From the NCBI RefSeq assembly GCF_004366715.1, contig NZ_SOQZ01000002.1, positions 62,001 to 126,000 on the forward strand: a DNA stretch of 64,000 bases, given 5' to 3'. How positions within the stretch are numbered: position 1 is the stretch's first letter; each line of letters starts with the position of its first letter. The DNA comes from Meridianimaribacter flavus. Lineage in GTDB: Bacteria; Bacteroidota; Bacteroidia; Flavobacteriales; Flavobacteriaceae. A model generated the notes under the pieces. The model saw nothing but the letters and a program-made list of their open reading frames with translations, was not told the origin of the DNA and searched no databases. Shown here in pieces: positions 53,620-63,768 of this stretch. Made by a program: the position numbers and the translations under genes.

Positions 53620-53792
53620 ATCAATGAAAATTAAATAATTCAAAACACATGTTTCTCTTTTGTTGATATTGTTGCGCTGTACTCTTATTTGTTTCCCTTT
53701 TTCATAAGCACAAGATGACAAGATAGACATGAGATTACTTTGTTGTAGTATGTTAAATTTTAATTAAATAACTAGACTTGGGAAACGAAATG

Positions 53793-53813
53793 ATAGTAAT
53801 ACTATTATATTTG
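53793..53813 (+). promoter_or_regulatory. TetR gene promoter with candidate operator
   Basis: The 13-nt palindrome ATAGTAATACTAT (53793-53805) directly precedes a perfect -7 box TATATTTG (53806-53813). The ATG of the TetR gene is 19 nt on. The position suggests self-repression by the TetR protein. Confidence 0.5.
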
Positions 53814-53832
53814 CAAGTAATAATTGTAAATT

Positions 53833-54513
53833 ATGAATAACTTACTATCAAACATTAAAATTGAAGTCCCTTCAGGCACCTATTTAAAGGATCCTGAATC
53901 CTCTACTTTAGGTAAAAAAATACTCACTCACAGTATTATTTTAATTGATGAGATGGGATTTGAGAGTTTCAACTTTAAAAAGTTAGGTGCTGCTATACAG
54001 TCCAACGAAAGCTCAATATACCGCTATTTTGAAAGCAAGCATAAGCTGTTAGTGTATTTAACCTCTTGGTATTGGGGTTGGTTAGAGTATCAATTGGTTA
54101 TTGAAACCTATAGCCTTACTTCTATTGAGGATAAGCTAAAAAAAGCGATTGAAGTTTTAACACGTACTACAAAAAACGACAATACCTATACGCATATTAA
54201 TGAGGTATTGCTAAACATTATCGTTATTAACGAAAACTCAAAATCATACCTTACCAAAGATGTTGACGACGATAACAAAGAAGGGTTTTTTATGCCTTAT
54301 AAACGTGTGGTGAAACGTTTTTCTGAACTCATTTCAGAGTATCAACCAGACTACGACTATCCGTTAAGTTTAGCAAGTACTGTAATACAAAGCGCATTAC
54401 ACCAACAGTTTGTTAAAGATCATTTTAAAACCATTAGCAATTTTGACAAACAGCACACGCCTACTCAATTTTTTACTGACCTCGTTTTAAACGCTTTAAC
54501 ATATGGCAAATAA
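53833..54513 (+). CDS. TetR/AcrR family regulator
   Basis: The 226-residue protein has an N-terminal helix-turn-helix (TLGKKILTHSIILIDEMGFESF..., IQSNESSIYRYFESKHKLLVYL, about residues 27-75) and a helical ligand-binding part. The start at 53833 follows a good promoter. It overlaps the ABC gene by 11 bp and should control the exporter operon in response to an unknown signal. Confidence 0.9.
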   Translation: MNNLLSNIKIEVPSGTYLKDPESSTLGKKILTHSIILIDEMGFESFNFKKLGAAIQSNESSIYRYFESKHKLLVYLTSWYWGWLEYQLVIETYSLTSIEDKLKKAIEVLTRTTKNDNTYTHINEVLLNIIVINENSKSYLTKDVDDDNKEGFFMPYKRVVKRFSELISEYQPDYDYPLSLASTVIQSALHQQFVKDHFKTISNFDKQHTPTQFFTDLVLNALTYGK

Positions 54514-56170
54514 CAGTTTAACGCCTTGGCAACGCTTTATTGGATTATTAGAGTTAGAAAAAAAGGACATCTTTCAAATTTCGTATTACGCTATTTTTGA
54601 AGGTATTGTTGCTTTATCATTACCTCTAGGTATACAAGTTATTATAAACTTATTACAAGGCGCACAGGTTTCGGCATCGTGGGTGGTCTTGATTATTTTA
54701 GTAACTACAGGAGTGGCTTTTACTGGTATTTTAAAATTGATGCAATTGCGTATTATAGAAACCATACAGCAACGTATATTTACCAGAGCTTCTTTGGAGT
54801 TAAGTTATCGCTTTCCTAAAATAAAAATGAACGAACTGCGTAGGTATTACCTTCCAGAGTTAGCCAATAGGTTTTTTGATACGCTTACGATACAAAAAGA
54901 ACTGTCTAAAATTTTAATTGATGTGCCTTCGGCATTATTGCAAATTATTTTTGCGCTTATCTTATTATCGTTTTACCATCCGTTTTTTATTGTATTTGGG
55001 TTATTACTCATCCTATTAGTGTACATCGTGTTTAAGTACACTGCCAAAAAAGGCTTGGAAACAAGCTTAAAAGAATCTAAGCACAAGTATAGGGTTGCGC
55101 ACTGGTTACAAGAAGTATCTAGAGCTGTAATAAGCTTTAAGCTTTCAGGGAATACGAATCTTGCAATGCAAAAAAGTGATGCACTCGTTAATGATTATCT
55201 AAAATCTAGAGAAAGTCATTTTAAGATTTTGATACTTCAGTTTATACAAATGATAGGCTTTAAAGTACTTGTAACAGCTGGGTTATTGCTTATTGGTGGA
55301 TTTTTAGTACTTGATCAACGTATGAATATAGGACAGTTTGTAGCTGCCGAAATTATCATCATCCTTGTGATTAACTCAGTTGAGAAATTAATATTAGGAC
55401 TTGGGTCTTTTTACGATGTGCTAACGAGTATAGAAAAACTAGGACAAGTTATAGACAAACCTATTGAAGCGCAAACAGGAGAAGTTGTAAAGTCTGGAAA
55501 CAACTTAAATATTGAACTTAAGAATGTGTTTTATGAAGTAAAAGAACGTAACACTCCTATTTTAAAAGATATAAATTTAACCATCGCACCAAAAGACAAA
55601 ATACTCATTAAAGGCGAAAGTGGTGCTGGTAAGTCTAGTTTGCTACAACTTATTACAGGTGTTATCATGCCAACATCAGGATATATTTATGTGAATGACC
55701 TATCTATGGAAAGTTTATATATTAATAACTATAGAGCACAGTTAGGCTTATCATTATCTACCGAAACACCTTTTGAAGGTACCATTCGAGAAAACATCAC
55801 TTTTGGAAATCCTAATATTAGTGATGATGCCATTTATGATGTTTTTGCTCAAATAGGTCTTACCGAATTTTTACAACAGCAACCAAAAGGATTAAATACT
55901 ATACTAAAACCTGAAGGTAAACAGATAGCTTATACCACAGCAAAGAAAATAGTACTAGCTAGAGCTATTGTTAAAAAGCCTAAGGTATTGATACTAGAAG
56001 ATCCATTAGATCAATTTAAGAAAGCAGAATCTAAACAAATTATAGACTTTTTAATATCAGAAAGCCAAACTTGGAGTCTTGTAGTCATTAGCAATAATGA
56101 TTATTGGAGCTCAAAGTGCAACAAACAAATTACCCTTAAAAAAGGTGAAATTATAAACGTTAAATCTTAG
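54503..56170 (+). CDS. ABC transporter half-protein with degenerate ATPase
   Basis: The 555-residue protein has an ABC type-1 membrane domain with about five to six helices (about 20-310) and an ATPase domain. Walker A GESGAGKSS is intact near 372. The signature region reads IAYTTAKKIVLARAIV instead of LSGGQ, Walker B reads LILEDPLD with Glu and Asp swapped, and the switch His is missing (VVISNNDYW). Hydrolysis is therefore likely weak or changed. With the HlyD and TolC genes it forms a type I secretion-like system; no peptidase domain is present. Confidence 0.85.
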   Translation: MANNSLTPWQRFIGLLELEKKDIFQISYYAIFEGIVALSLPLGIQVIINLLQGAQVSASWVVLIILVTTGVAFTGILKLMQLRIIETIQQRIFTRASLELSYRFPKIKMNELRRYYLPELANRFFDTLTIQKELSKILIDVPSALLQIIFALILLSFYHPFFIVFGLLLILLVYIVFKYTAKKGLETSLKESKHKYRVAHWLQEVSRAVISFKLSGNTNLAMQKSDALVNDYLKSRESHFKILILQFIQMIGFKVLVTAGLLLIGGFLVLDQRMNIGQFVAAEIIIILVINSVEKLILGLGSFYDVLTSIEKLGQVIDKPIEAQTGEVVKSGNNLNIELKNVFYEVKERNTPILKDINLTIAPKDKILIKGESGAGKSSLLQLITGVIMPTSGYIYVNDLSMESLYINNYRAQLGLSLSTETPFEGTIRENITFGNPNISDDAIYDVFAQIGLTEFLQQQPKGLNTILKPEGKQIAYTTAKKIVLARAIVKKPKVLILEDPLDQFKKAESKQIIDFLISESQTWSLVVISNNDYWSSKCNKQITLKKGEIINVKS

Positions 56171-56173
56171 TGT

Positions 56174-57514
56174 ATGTTAAACATTTCAAAGAATAGTGTT
56201 TCAGAATATGTAGACCTAACCAAGTTTAAGTCTTGCCAAGAGATTTTTCATAAAGAATACCACAAGCGATTTAAAAGCTTTTTAATGGTATTTACTGTGA
56301 TAATGATTATGATATTATTTTTACCTTGGACACAAAACATTACTAGTTCAGGTAATGTAACTACACTTAAACCAAACCAGCGACCACAAACCATTCAATC
56401 GCAAATACCTGGACGCATAGAACAATGGTTTGTACAAGAAGGCGACTTTGTAACCGCAGGTGATACTATACTTCGAATATCTGAAGTAAAAAGTGAGTAT
56501 TTTGATGCACAACTTGCTGAACGTACTAACGTACAGCTTAACGCAAAATCATCGTCAGTAGACGCATATAAAAACAAGATTAATGCGCTAAACAATCAAA
56601 TTTCTGCATTACAACGTGAACGTACCTTAAAACTTGAGCAAGCACAAAACAAGTTAAAGCAAGCCTATTTAAAAGTAAAGACAGACAGTATTGACCTTGA
56701 AGCCTTAAAAATTAAAGCAGCTATTGCCAACACTCAATTTGAGCGAACATCTAGTTTACAAACCGAAGGTTTAAAGGCTGTAAAAGATGTTGAAGATGCC
56801 AGAAACAAATTGCAAGAAGCTAGTGCTAAGTTGGTTTCAGCAGAGAATAAGTTTTTAGTTGCAAAGAATGAAGTTATCAATAGTCAGTTAGACATTTCAA
56901 CATTACAAGCAACCTATGCTGATAAGATTTCAAAAGCGCAGAGCGATTTATACGCTACACAATCTAGCGCTTATGATACCGAAGTTCAGGTGTCAAAACT
57001 AGAAACTGATTTGGCAAACTACACCAAACGTAACAGTTTACTTTATGTAACTGCACCACAAGACGGTTACATTAACAAAGCTATAAAATCTGGTATTGGT
57101 GAAACCTTTAAAGAAGGCGAACAACTTGTAAGTATTATGCCTTCTAATTATGAATTGGCTGTTGAAATGTATGTAAGACCAATAGACTTGCCACTTATTC
57201 ATGTGGGCGAAGATGTACGCGTACAGTTTGATGGTTGGCCTGCAATTGTATTTAGCGGTTGGCCTAATGTATCTTATGGTACTTATGGTGCAAAAATTAT
57301 AGCGATTGAAAACTTTATAAGTAACAATGGTATGTATCGTGTTTTACTTGCTCCTAACAAAGAAGATGTTGAATGGCCAAAAGACATTAGAGTAGGTTCA
57401 GGAGCGCGAACTATTGCGTTACTGGACAATGTGCCAATATGGTTTGAGATTTGGAGGCAAATTAACAGCTTCCCTCCTAACTTCTATCAACCAGAACAAG
57501 CCACAACTAAATAA
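56174..57514 (+). CDS. HlyD-family membrane fusion protein
   Basis: The 446-residue protein has one membrane helix (about 36-55), a lipoyl-like half motif (IPGRIEQWFVQEGDFVTAGDTI), a long coiled coil (about 110-275) and a C-terminal beta-barrel (LLYVTAPQDGYINKAI, EDVRVQFDGWPAIVF). It connects the ABC protein to the outer-membrane channel. Gap to the ABC gene is 3 bp and to the TolC gene 17 bp. Confidence 0.92.
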   Translation: MLNISKNSVSEYVDLTKFKSCQEIFHKEYHKRFKSFLMVFTVIMIMILFLPWTQNITSSGNVTTLKPNQRPQTIQSQIPGRIEQWFVQEGDFVTAGDTILRISEVKSEYFDAQLAERTNVQLNAKSSSVDAYKNKINALNNQISALQRERTLKLEQAQNKLKQAYLKVKTDSIDLEALKIKAAIANTQFERTSSLQTEGLKAVKDVEDARNKLQEASAKLVSAENKFLVAKNEVINSQLDISTLQATYADKISKAQSDLYATQSSAYDTEVQVSKLETDLANYTKRNSLLYVTAPQDGYINKAIKSGIGETFKEGEQLVSIMPSNYELAVEMYVRPIDLPLIHVGEDVRVQFDGWPAIVFSGWPNVSYGTYGAKIIAIENFISNNGMYRVLLAPNKEDVEWPKDIRVGSGARTIALLDNVPIWFEIWRQINSFPPNFYQPEQATTK

Positions 57515-57531
57515 AAACAGATTATTGTAAT

Positions 57532-58923
57532 ATGAAAACAGTATTAAGTTATTTGTTGGCACTCATGTGTTTTAATGGATTTGCGCAAGAATCGTTAACT
57601 ACATTAACCCTTGAGGAGTATTTAGGATACGTAAAAAAATACCATCCTGTGGTTAAGCAAACTCAATTACTGGTTAGCGAAGGTGAAGCAAAATTGTTAA
57701 AGTCTAGAGGTGCTTTTGACCCTAAAATTGAAGTTGATTTTGACAGAAAAAAGTTTAGCGAAACTACTTATTACAATAAGCTTAACACTACGTTTAAACT
57801 TCCAACATGGTATGGTGTAGAACTAAAAGCTAACTTTGAAAACAACGATGGCACATATCTCAATCCTGAATTACAAACTCCTGATGATGGTTTATACAGC
57901 GCAGGTGTTTCGGTATCTTTAGCCAAAGGGCTGTTTATGAATGAGCGTATGGCAACGTTAAAGCAAGCAAAACTGTTTACTCAACAAGCACAAGCCAACC
58001 AGCAATTGTTGGTCAACGATGTTATTTATAATGCTTTAGTAACCTATTACAATTGGCTTAAAAACTACCAATCATTAAAAACCTATGAAGGTTACACTCA
58101 GAATGCTAAAACACGATTAGATATTATAAAAAAGAGTTACCTAGCAGGAGACAAACCAGCTATTGACACTTTAGAAGCAAGTATTAATTTAAAAAACAGA
58201 ATGGTTGATTTAGAGAAAGCTAAAATTGGCTATATCAAATCTAAGCTTGAGCTTTCAAACTATTTGTGGATTGATAACAACATACCTTTAGAGCTTGAAG
58301 AAGCCATTATACCAGACTTAAACACTATTAGCATCATTGATCAGGTTTTGAACAGTTCACTTTTAAACAGTGATGCTATTGACATTACTAATCACCCAAA
58401 ACTAAAAGCACTACAAGTAAAAAAAGATATTTTAACTATAGATAAAAAACTAAAAACAAACAATCTACTTCCTACTGTTAACTTACAGTATAATTTTTTA
58501 ACGACAGACTATGACAATTTAAACTCGTTAAACACTGCTAATTACAAAAGTGGGTTGCAAATTAATTTTCCTTTGTTTTTGCGAAAAGAACGAGGCGATT
58601 TAAAACTAGCACAAATAAAGCTACAAGACATTAACTTTGAACTTGCTACTACAGAAGTAACTTTAAAAAATAAGATTAACTCCAACTTACAAGAAATAGA
58701 ATCTTACAACAACCAGCACATCATACTACTTGATTTGGTTGAAGATTACAAAGCCCTTATACAAGGTGAAGAACGCAAATTTGAAATTGGTGAAGGTTCT
58801 TTGTTTTTGGTAAATTACAGAGAGGTAAAACTTATTGAAAATGAATTAAAACGAATTGATGCCGAATACCAGTTACTAAGTAGTAAGTCTAATTTATCAA
58901 GAACTATCAATACACTGTTTTAA
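57532..58923 (+). CDS. TolC-family outer-membrane channel
   Basis: The 463-residue protein has a signal peptide (LALMCFNGFAQ) and the OEP fold (LTLEEYLGYVKKYHPVVKQT at the start; GEERKFEIGEGSLFLVNYRE near the end). It is the channel for the ABC/HlyD system. It ends 9 bp from the convergent lipoprotein gene. Confidence 0.9.
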   Translation: MKTVLSYLLALMCFNGFAQESLTTLTLEEYLGYVKKYHPVVKQTQLLVSEGEAKLLKSRGAFDPKIEVDFDRKKFSETTYYNKLNTTFKLPTWYGVELKANFENNDGTYLNPELQTPDDGLYSAGVSVSLAKGLFMNERMATLKQAKLFTQQAQANQQLLVNDVIYNALVTYYNWLKNYQSLKTYEGYTQNAKTRLDIIKKSYLAGDKPAIDTLEASINLKNRMVDLEKAKIGYIKSKLELSNYLWIDNNIPLELEEAIIPDLNTISIIDQVLNSSLLNSDAIDITNHPKLKALQVKKDILTIDKKLKTNNLLPTVNLQYNFLTTDYDNLNSLNTANYKSGLQINFPLFLRKERGDLKLAQIKLQDINFELATTEVTLKNKINSNLQEIESYNNQHIILLDLVEDYKALIQGEERKFEIGEGSLFLVNYREVKLIENELKRIDAEYQLLSSKSNLSRTINTLF

Positions 58924-58932
58924 TACCAAGTC

Positions 58933-59682
58933 TTAAATATTGCTTGTATTAGTAAAGAATATTTTTACGCGCTCTTCTTGCAAAAGTGCATTAGTATATT
59001 CGTCTACAGTTTCAGAGGTTAATTGAGGGCTTTTAATTTGTAATGACCTCAATGTACCATCTTTTTGTGGCGCTATAAGAATGGTGTTTCCAAAATTTAA
59101 GTCAAATAATCGTGTGTTTATAATAGCATAGCTATTGCTTTCAGCAGTATCAAATGCAAAGTAATCTATTCTATTTTCTTTAGTTTTCACAAAACCTTGC
59201 GCAACATAGTCTGGATGGTTTCTAGAAATACCTATATTTTTGTTCAGGTTATAATTTATGGTATCTAAAGTATCAGTTAGTACCAACAATTGAAAAAACA
59301 CTTCATTATTTTTACCATTTAGTCGCTTTTTGTTTATTTCGTTATCAGCTACAAAAAAACTATTCATGATAACCATTTTATCGCCTATTTGATAGTTTTC
59401 GCCTTTACTACCCAATCCTTTAAAGCTGTCTTTCCCTAAAAGGTCATATTTTGGCACAGGAAAAACTCCAATCTCAAACGGACCAAAATCACCAATACCA
59501 ATCATTTGCTTGTCAGTTTCAAGCATTTTAATGTCCCATGTTGTTGAATCGTTTCGGTTGGTAAGGTATTGTTCTCTTTTTTGTAGGTTCCAAGTTGAAT
59601 TAGTTTCTATTGAATTTGAAGACCTATGATTTCTATCACAGCTAACAACACACAGAAATAGAATGACAACTATATTTTTCAT
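58933..59682 (-). CDS. Lipoprotein of unknown function
   Basis: I use the ATG at 59682 (MKNIVVILFLCVVSCDRN), which starts a lipoprotein signal; the frame upstream adds 12 unlikely residues. The 249-residue protein is beta-rich, with KQMIGIGDFGPFEIGVFPVP and an acidic/Asn-rich middle. No family is recognised. It is the last gene of a run with the erythromycin-esterase-like gene 23 bp upstream. Confidence 0.72.
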   Translation of the reverse strand: MKNIVVILFLCVVSCDRNHRSSNSIETNSTWNLQKREQYLTNRNDSTTWDIKMLETDKQMIGIGDFGPFEIGVFPVPKYDLLGKDSFKGLGSKGENYQIGDKMVIMNSFFVADNEINKKRLNGKNNEVFFQLLVLTDTLDTINYNLNKNIGISRNHPDYVAQGFVKTKENRIDYFAFDTAESNSYAIINTRLFDLNFGNTILIAPQKDGTLRSLQIKSPQLTSETVDEYTNALLQEERVKIFFTNTSNI

Positions 59683-59705
59683 GTATTTAGAGTTTAATTG
59701 CAAGA

Positions 59706-60956
59706 TTAATCTGCCCAATTAATGGCGTTGGTTTTATCAAGATAAATAATAGCATCAAAAGCGCTTCCAAATGCTTTAGATTCTGTTTTAGAACTTCTAG
59801 CACGTGCTCCTGCTCCACTCATTGACATCAATGGCGAATTAAGAGTATACGCTAAATTTTTATTTGCTCTTGCTGCTCTAAAGTTTAGGAAAGTGTTAGG
59901 GGTTCCAAAGTTTTTTAGACATTGTGTAAATGTATCTTCAACTACTTTATCAATTGTAATTGTTTTAAAACGCCAATCGTTTGTTTTATTGGCATCATTA
60001 GGATATGCTATAAAATTGCCTGTACCAAAATCGGTAGCTATGTTAAAGTAATAATCGCCATACAGTTTTCTTAACTGGTGACCTGTAACATCTACAATAC
60101 CATTATCTACCCAATCTCCTACATGTGCATTATGTGCCCAATACATTGCTTTTTTATTATGGTTATAATAATTCATAATCCATAGTATGTTTTCACCCAT
60201 GTAAATATCTCTAAAATCGGATTTTCTCTGTTCGTTATTTTGATTGATGGTAGTGGCAAACTGACCAAGTATTTCCACTAGATGAAAGTTTAAGTTGAAT
60301 TCTTCTTCTGAAGACTTGCTTTTAAAGTTCTCATGGTTTTCAACAAAGTGTTGTTTTAAATTTGCATATGCCATGAAATACATTGTTTTTTCCTGTTCAT
60401 TAAACGCTTGCCAAAGGTGTTTTTCAAACCCATCTACTTTATAATCAGAACCTACTTTTAAAAGGTATTCTTTAATTCTATTCACTTCTGAAGCTACGTA
60501 CTGCATCTCACAACCGTATAGATACAATTTATCTTCATTATTTTGATTGTAGGTTCGCATCCAATCCATTAACTGATAAAACTCTTTGGTTCTATACCTC
60601 CAAGATGAATTGTACTGATTTAGGATAGTTTTTAAATCGTCTCTTTTCCCTTGCACATAATCATTGAGATACAAGCCTTCACCAAAACCGGTTTCGATAA
60701 TCAGTATTTTAAAATCGTGTTGTTCAGAAAGGTATTTCATTAATTCTTGAGCTAGTAAAGTGAACTCAGCTGTTCCATGAGTATCTTCACCATAACCCAC
60801 AATTCTTATATCGCTGAGTACATTGTCTAGAAATGAAAACTCACTAGCTTGAACCGATTTAAAGCCTGTGGTGTATTGTTCTAATTCGGTATGGCATTGT
60901 GCAAAACTTATTTTTGTTGCCAGTACAAAAGCAAGCAGAAAAATGTAGTTTTTCAT
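59706..60956 (-). CDS. Erythromycin esterase family protein, secreted
   Basis: The 416-residue protein has a signal peptide (ATKISFAQ) and the EreA/ChaN-like fold: IVGYGEDTHGTAEFTLLAQ near residue 54 with the conserved Glu and His, IIETGFGEGLYLNDY, then MYWAHNAHVGDW near 280. In known esterases an activated His opens the macrolide lactone. Environmental members have diverse substrates, so resistance should not be assumed. Confidence 0.88.
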   Translation of the reverse strand: MKNYIFLLAFVLATKISFAQCHTELEQYTTGFKSVQASEFSFLDNVLSDIRIVGYGEDTHGTAEFTLLAQELMKYLSEQHDFKILIIETGFGEGLYLNDYVQGKRDDLKTILNQYNSSWRYRTKEFYQLMDWMRTYNQNNEDKLYLYGCEMQYVASEVNRIKEYLLKVGSDYKVDGFEKHLWQAFNEQEKTMYFMAYANLKQHFVENHENFKSKSSEEEFNLNFHLVEILGQFATTINQNNEQRKSDFRDIYMGENILWIMNYYNHNKKAMYWAHNAHVGDWVDNGIVDVTGHQLRKLYGDYYFNIATDFGTGNFIAYPNDANKTNDWRFKTITIDKVVEDTFTQCLKNFGTPNTFLNFRAARANKNLAYTLNSPLMSMSGAGARARSSKTESKAFGSAFDAIIYLDKTNAINWAD

Positions 60957-60959
60957 AGT

Positions 60960-62282
60960 TTATCTTGTTTTAAACTCTATTAAATAAGGCTTTAACGGTC
61001 TGTCGTCTGGTGTCCTAAAATTATTTGTTATAAATATTTGATAGGTTTTGTTAGGTTCTAACTCCACAGGAATTGTCCAAGACCTGTTATCTTCAGCCCA
61101 TGTTCTTCCGTTTAAAGTTCCTTTTGGGAATGCTTCTCTTCCTAAGTTACCCAAATCCACACTTGTATGATAGCCATTTAAAGCTTCAGAAAATTTTATA
61201 GTAATGGCTTTTGTACTTGGATTTACATTTTGACTTTTATTTTCAAATTGTTCAATACCTATAACGGTTGGTCTTTTGCTTTCAAAGCTTTGCTCCAATT
61301 CATTTAGAGACGCTGAAAAATAATTCGCTTTTTGAACAAACGCTTCAATTATAGATTCGTTTTCATAATCTAATTCAATCATAGACTTTATAGCAGCTTG
61401 CTTATCTTCTGCTTGATTATAATAGTTCTCACAAATTTGATAACCTACATAATAGCCTAAATCTCGCATACCAAATTCGTTAGCCTCATTACTATTTAAC
61501 CATTTGCCAAAGTTAGCAACGTAAAACATTTCGTCTTCAAACACTTCTCTAATACGTTCTGCGTTGTTTTTTCCGAATTCTATTTGCGGATTTGGTGATG
61601 GCTGATTGAGTGCTTGTACTGTTACAAACTCTGCAACACCTTCATAAATTACTGAAGATAATAAATTATTAACTCTCGATTTTTGTTGGGTATGTACAAA
61701 CTCGTGGATGTTTAAAAACACCAAGTTTTTATTAGGATTAGTGGCATAATATGATTTTAAATGCGATATGCTTTCAGGAAACTCGCTTGTATCTGTATTA
61801 GGATTACCCATTGCTAATTCTGCACCTATAAGCACCAAACTGTCTATTGTAGTTCCTGGTGTACGGAAAGTTCCAATTGTAAAATATATTTTGGCAGGTT
61901 TTAATTCTGGATATAATGTTTTTAGTTTTTCAATTCCAACTTGTAATTTTGAACTGACTTTAGGAGCCTCTAATGTGTTCTCTCTTATAGAATTCCAAAA
62001 TTTTGGATAGTTGTTGATAGCCTCAATATAATCTTGTGCTGTATAGTTTCTTACTTGTCTAACACCTTCTAACCCAACAGTTCCTTTCTTGAAATATAAG
62101 CTATCTAAATAGTTATATTGTAATACTGAATCTTGAGTTGTGACGATATGATCATAGGCATTCCAAAAGTTTATAACATCAGAAGTAATGACGTTGTTGC
62201 TTTGCGGATTTTCTTTTTCAGGATTTTTACAAGCTATTGCAATAAATACTAAAAAGAATAATAGAATTGATTGATGCTTCAT
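60960..62282 (-). CDS. HExxH metallopeptidase-like lipoprotein with Ig-like tail
   Basis: The 440-residue protein has a lipobox (FIAIACKNP), a zinc-protease-like motif HEFVHTQQ near residue 193 and a downstream YEGVAEFV that could give the third ligand, as in DUF2268/GldB-type domains. The C-terminal 110 residues (STKAITIKFSEALNG, WTIPVELEPNKTYQIFI) look like an Ig-like Big_5 domain. It is probably an envelope peptidase. A 3-bp gap links it to the erythromycin-esterase-like gene. Confidence 0.8.
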   Translation of the reverse strand: MKHQSILLFFLVFIAIACKNPEKENPQSNNVITSDVINFWNAYDHIVTTQDSVLQYNYLDSLYFKKGTVGLEGVRQVRNYTAQDYIEAINNYPKFWNSIRENTLEAPKVSSKLQVGIEKLKTLYPELKPAKIYFTIGTFRTPGTTIDSLVLIGAELAMGNPNTDTSEFPESISHLKSYYATNPNKNLVFLNIHEFVHTQQKSRVNNLLSSVIYEGVAEFVTVQALNQPSPNPQIEFGKNNAERIREVFEDEMFYVANFGKWLNSNEANEFGMRDLGYYVGYQICENYYNQAEDKQAAIKSMIELDYENESIIEAFVQKANYFSASLNELEQSFESKRPTVIGIEQFENKSQNVNPSTKAITIKFSEALNGYHTSVDLGNLGREAFPKGTLNGRTWAEDNRSWTIPVELEPNKTYQIFITNNFRTPDDRPLKPYLIEFKTR

Positions 62283-62351
62283 TTTATTTCTTTATGATTA
62301 ACAGGCTTTTAGAATAACAACTCATAAAACCTAATTTTATGATATTGTGAA

Positions 62352-63617
62352 TTATTTCTCTGGTTTAATATTCCCTTCTTCATCAATCTGGAACTGCTCT
62401 ACAGTTATTTCCTTGTCTTCGAGCCATAAGGTATATGTTCTTTCAATAGTATGGTTTTCAATTTTTGAGGTTATTCTTGCAATTCCTTCAGCAGTTTCAT
62501 CATAAGCTACAACTTCATAGTCGATAATTTCACCATTAAGATCGTAATTGATTAGTACAGACTCCATTTCATTATTGTCTTTAAGAGCTGTTATTACAGC
62601 TGTATGAAAGTTATGAGACATTTCAATTTTGTATGAGGCTATCGCTTTGAAATTATAACCTTCTTTGTAAAAGTTTGGATAAACATCTATTAATTTAAAA
62701 CCTTTAACATCAACTACTTTATAATCATCTTCATCAATAAAATCATCAAAATTTGTGCTATCTGTTATTGGTAGCGTTCTGGTTTTAGTATTGGCAATTA
62801 GTCTATCAAAGTTTACTGTGTTTTCTTCTGCAATGACTTTCATAGCTTCATATGATTCATTATTAAATTTTAAAAAATACTGCTGTTCACTTTTACTTTT
62901 CTCGATTGGATTACACTCCTCGTTTTCATCCTTGGCATAATTAATTTGTGTTATGGTTTGTAAGACTGTTATATCGTAATACCCATTTGTTGTTATATCG
63001 CTTATTTTTAGTTCATTTTTTTCTTTAACTATATCAGCATAACAATCACTAAAATTGACATTTACCTCTCCTGAACTTTCGTAAGTTGTAAAATTGTCTA
63101 ATAGCTTTTGTAGAGTATGATTTTTCTTAGCGTATAAAGATACTATTGAGGTACTGTAAGGATTAGGTTGAGAATTATTTCTAAACTTGACCATGACTCC
63201 AAAGGCAGTAACGGAATCGTTAAGTGTATATTCTGAATCTTCTATCGCAATGTCTTCAGTAAATACCGCATCGGAAATCCAACCGTTTGTTTTAGAACTT
63301 TCAAAATACTTGTGTTTGATGTTTGCCGTAGTAGTATTAGCTATAACAATATGACTGTTGAGTTCATAAATATCTTCTTCTTCATTTACTATTTCAGGAA
63401 TAATTATAATTATTTCATCTGAATTACTTGGGAATACTTTAGATACAATAGTTCCTAATTTGATTTCGTCTTGATCTAAATGAAGTGTTTTAACAACAGA
63501 ATTTATAATTTCCTCCTGAGATAATGCAGTTTCTTCTGCTGTTTTTTCTTTTGGTTCTTTTATGTTTTGAGCACAAGAGCTTAATAGGCACAGAAATAAA
63601 ACGTAAACGATTTTCAT
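62352..63617 (-). CDS. Lipoprotein of unknown function
   Basis: I use the ATG at 63617 (MKIVYVLFLCLLSSCAQN), which begins a clear lipoprotein signal; the upstream TTG adds three residues. The 421-residue protein is acidic and beta-rich, with no recognised family. It is first in the run of four secreted or lipoprotein genes extending to 58933, 69 bp before the next gene. Confidence 0.72.
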   Translation of the reverse strand: MKIVYVLFLCLLSSCAQNIKEPKEKTAEETALSQEEIINSVVKTLHLDQDEIKLGTIVSKVFPSNSDEIIIIIPEIVNEEEDIYELNSHIVIANTTTANIKHKYFESSKTNGWISDAVFTEDIAIEDSEYTLNDSVTAFGVMVKFRNNSQPNPYSTSIVSLYAKKNHTLQKLLDNFTTYESSGEVNVNFSDCYADIVKEKNELKISDITTNGYYDITVLQTITQINYAKDENEECNPIEKSKSEQQYFLKFNNESYEAMKVIAEENTVNFDRLIANTKTRTLPITDSTNFDDFIDEDDYKVVDVKGFKLIDVYPNFYKEGYNFKAIASYKIEMSHNFHTAVITALKDNNEMESVLINYDLNGEIIDYEVVAYDETAEGIARITSKIENHTIERTYTLWLEDKEITVEQFQIDEEGNIKPEK

Positions 63618-63716
63618 GATTTGCAATGTTAAACCCCTTAAAGTTATTCTATTAACGCTAAAAATAAGCTTTAAGGTATCATTTATAGTAATTCAATACG
63701 GTTATAAAAAAGAAAT

Positions 63717-63746
63717 GAGCAGTAATTAACCCAAATATTACTGCTC
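63717..63746 (-). terminator. Terminator after the 27-residue membrane gene
   Basis: Perfect arms GAGCAGTAAT (63717-63726) and ATTACTGCTC (63737-63746) are followed on the minus strand by a CATTTCTTTTTT tail. It ends the transcript of the small gene at 63769-63852. Confidence 0.75.
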
Positions 63747-63768
63747 AATCTTGCAACAAACTAAAGCA

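Noticed and set aside
59706-60956. Macrolide resistance gene
   Set aside because: The fold fits the erythromycin esterase family, but environmental members are diverse and nothing in the context points to antibiotics.
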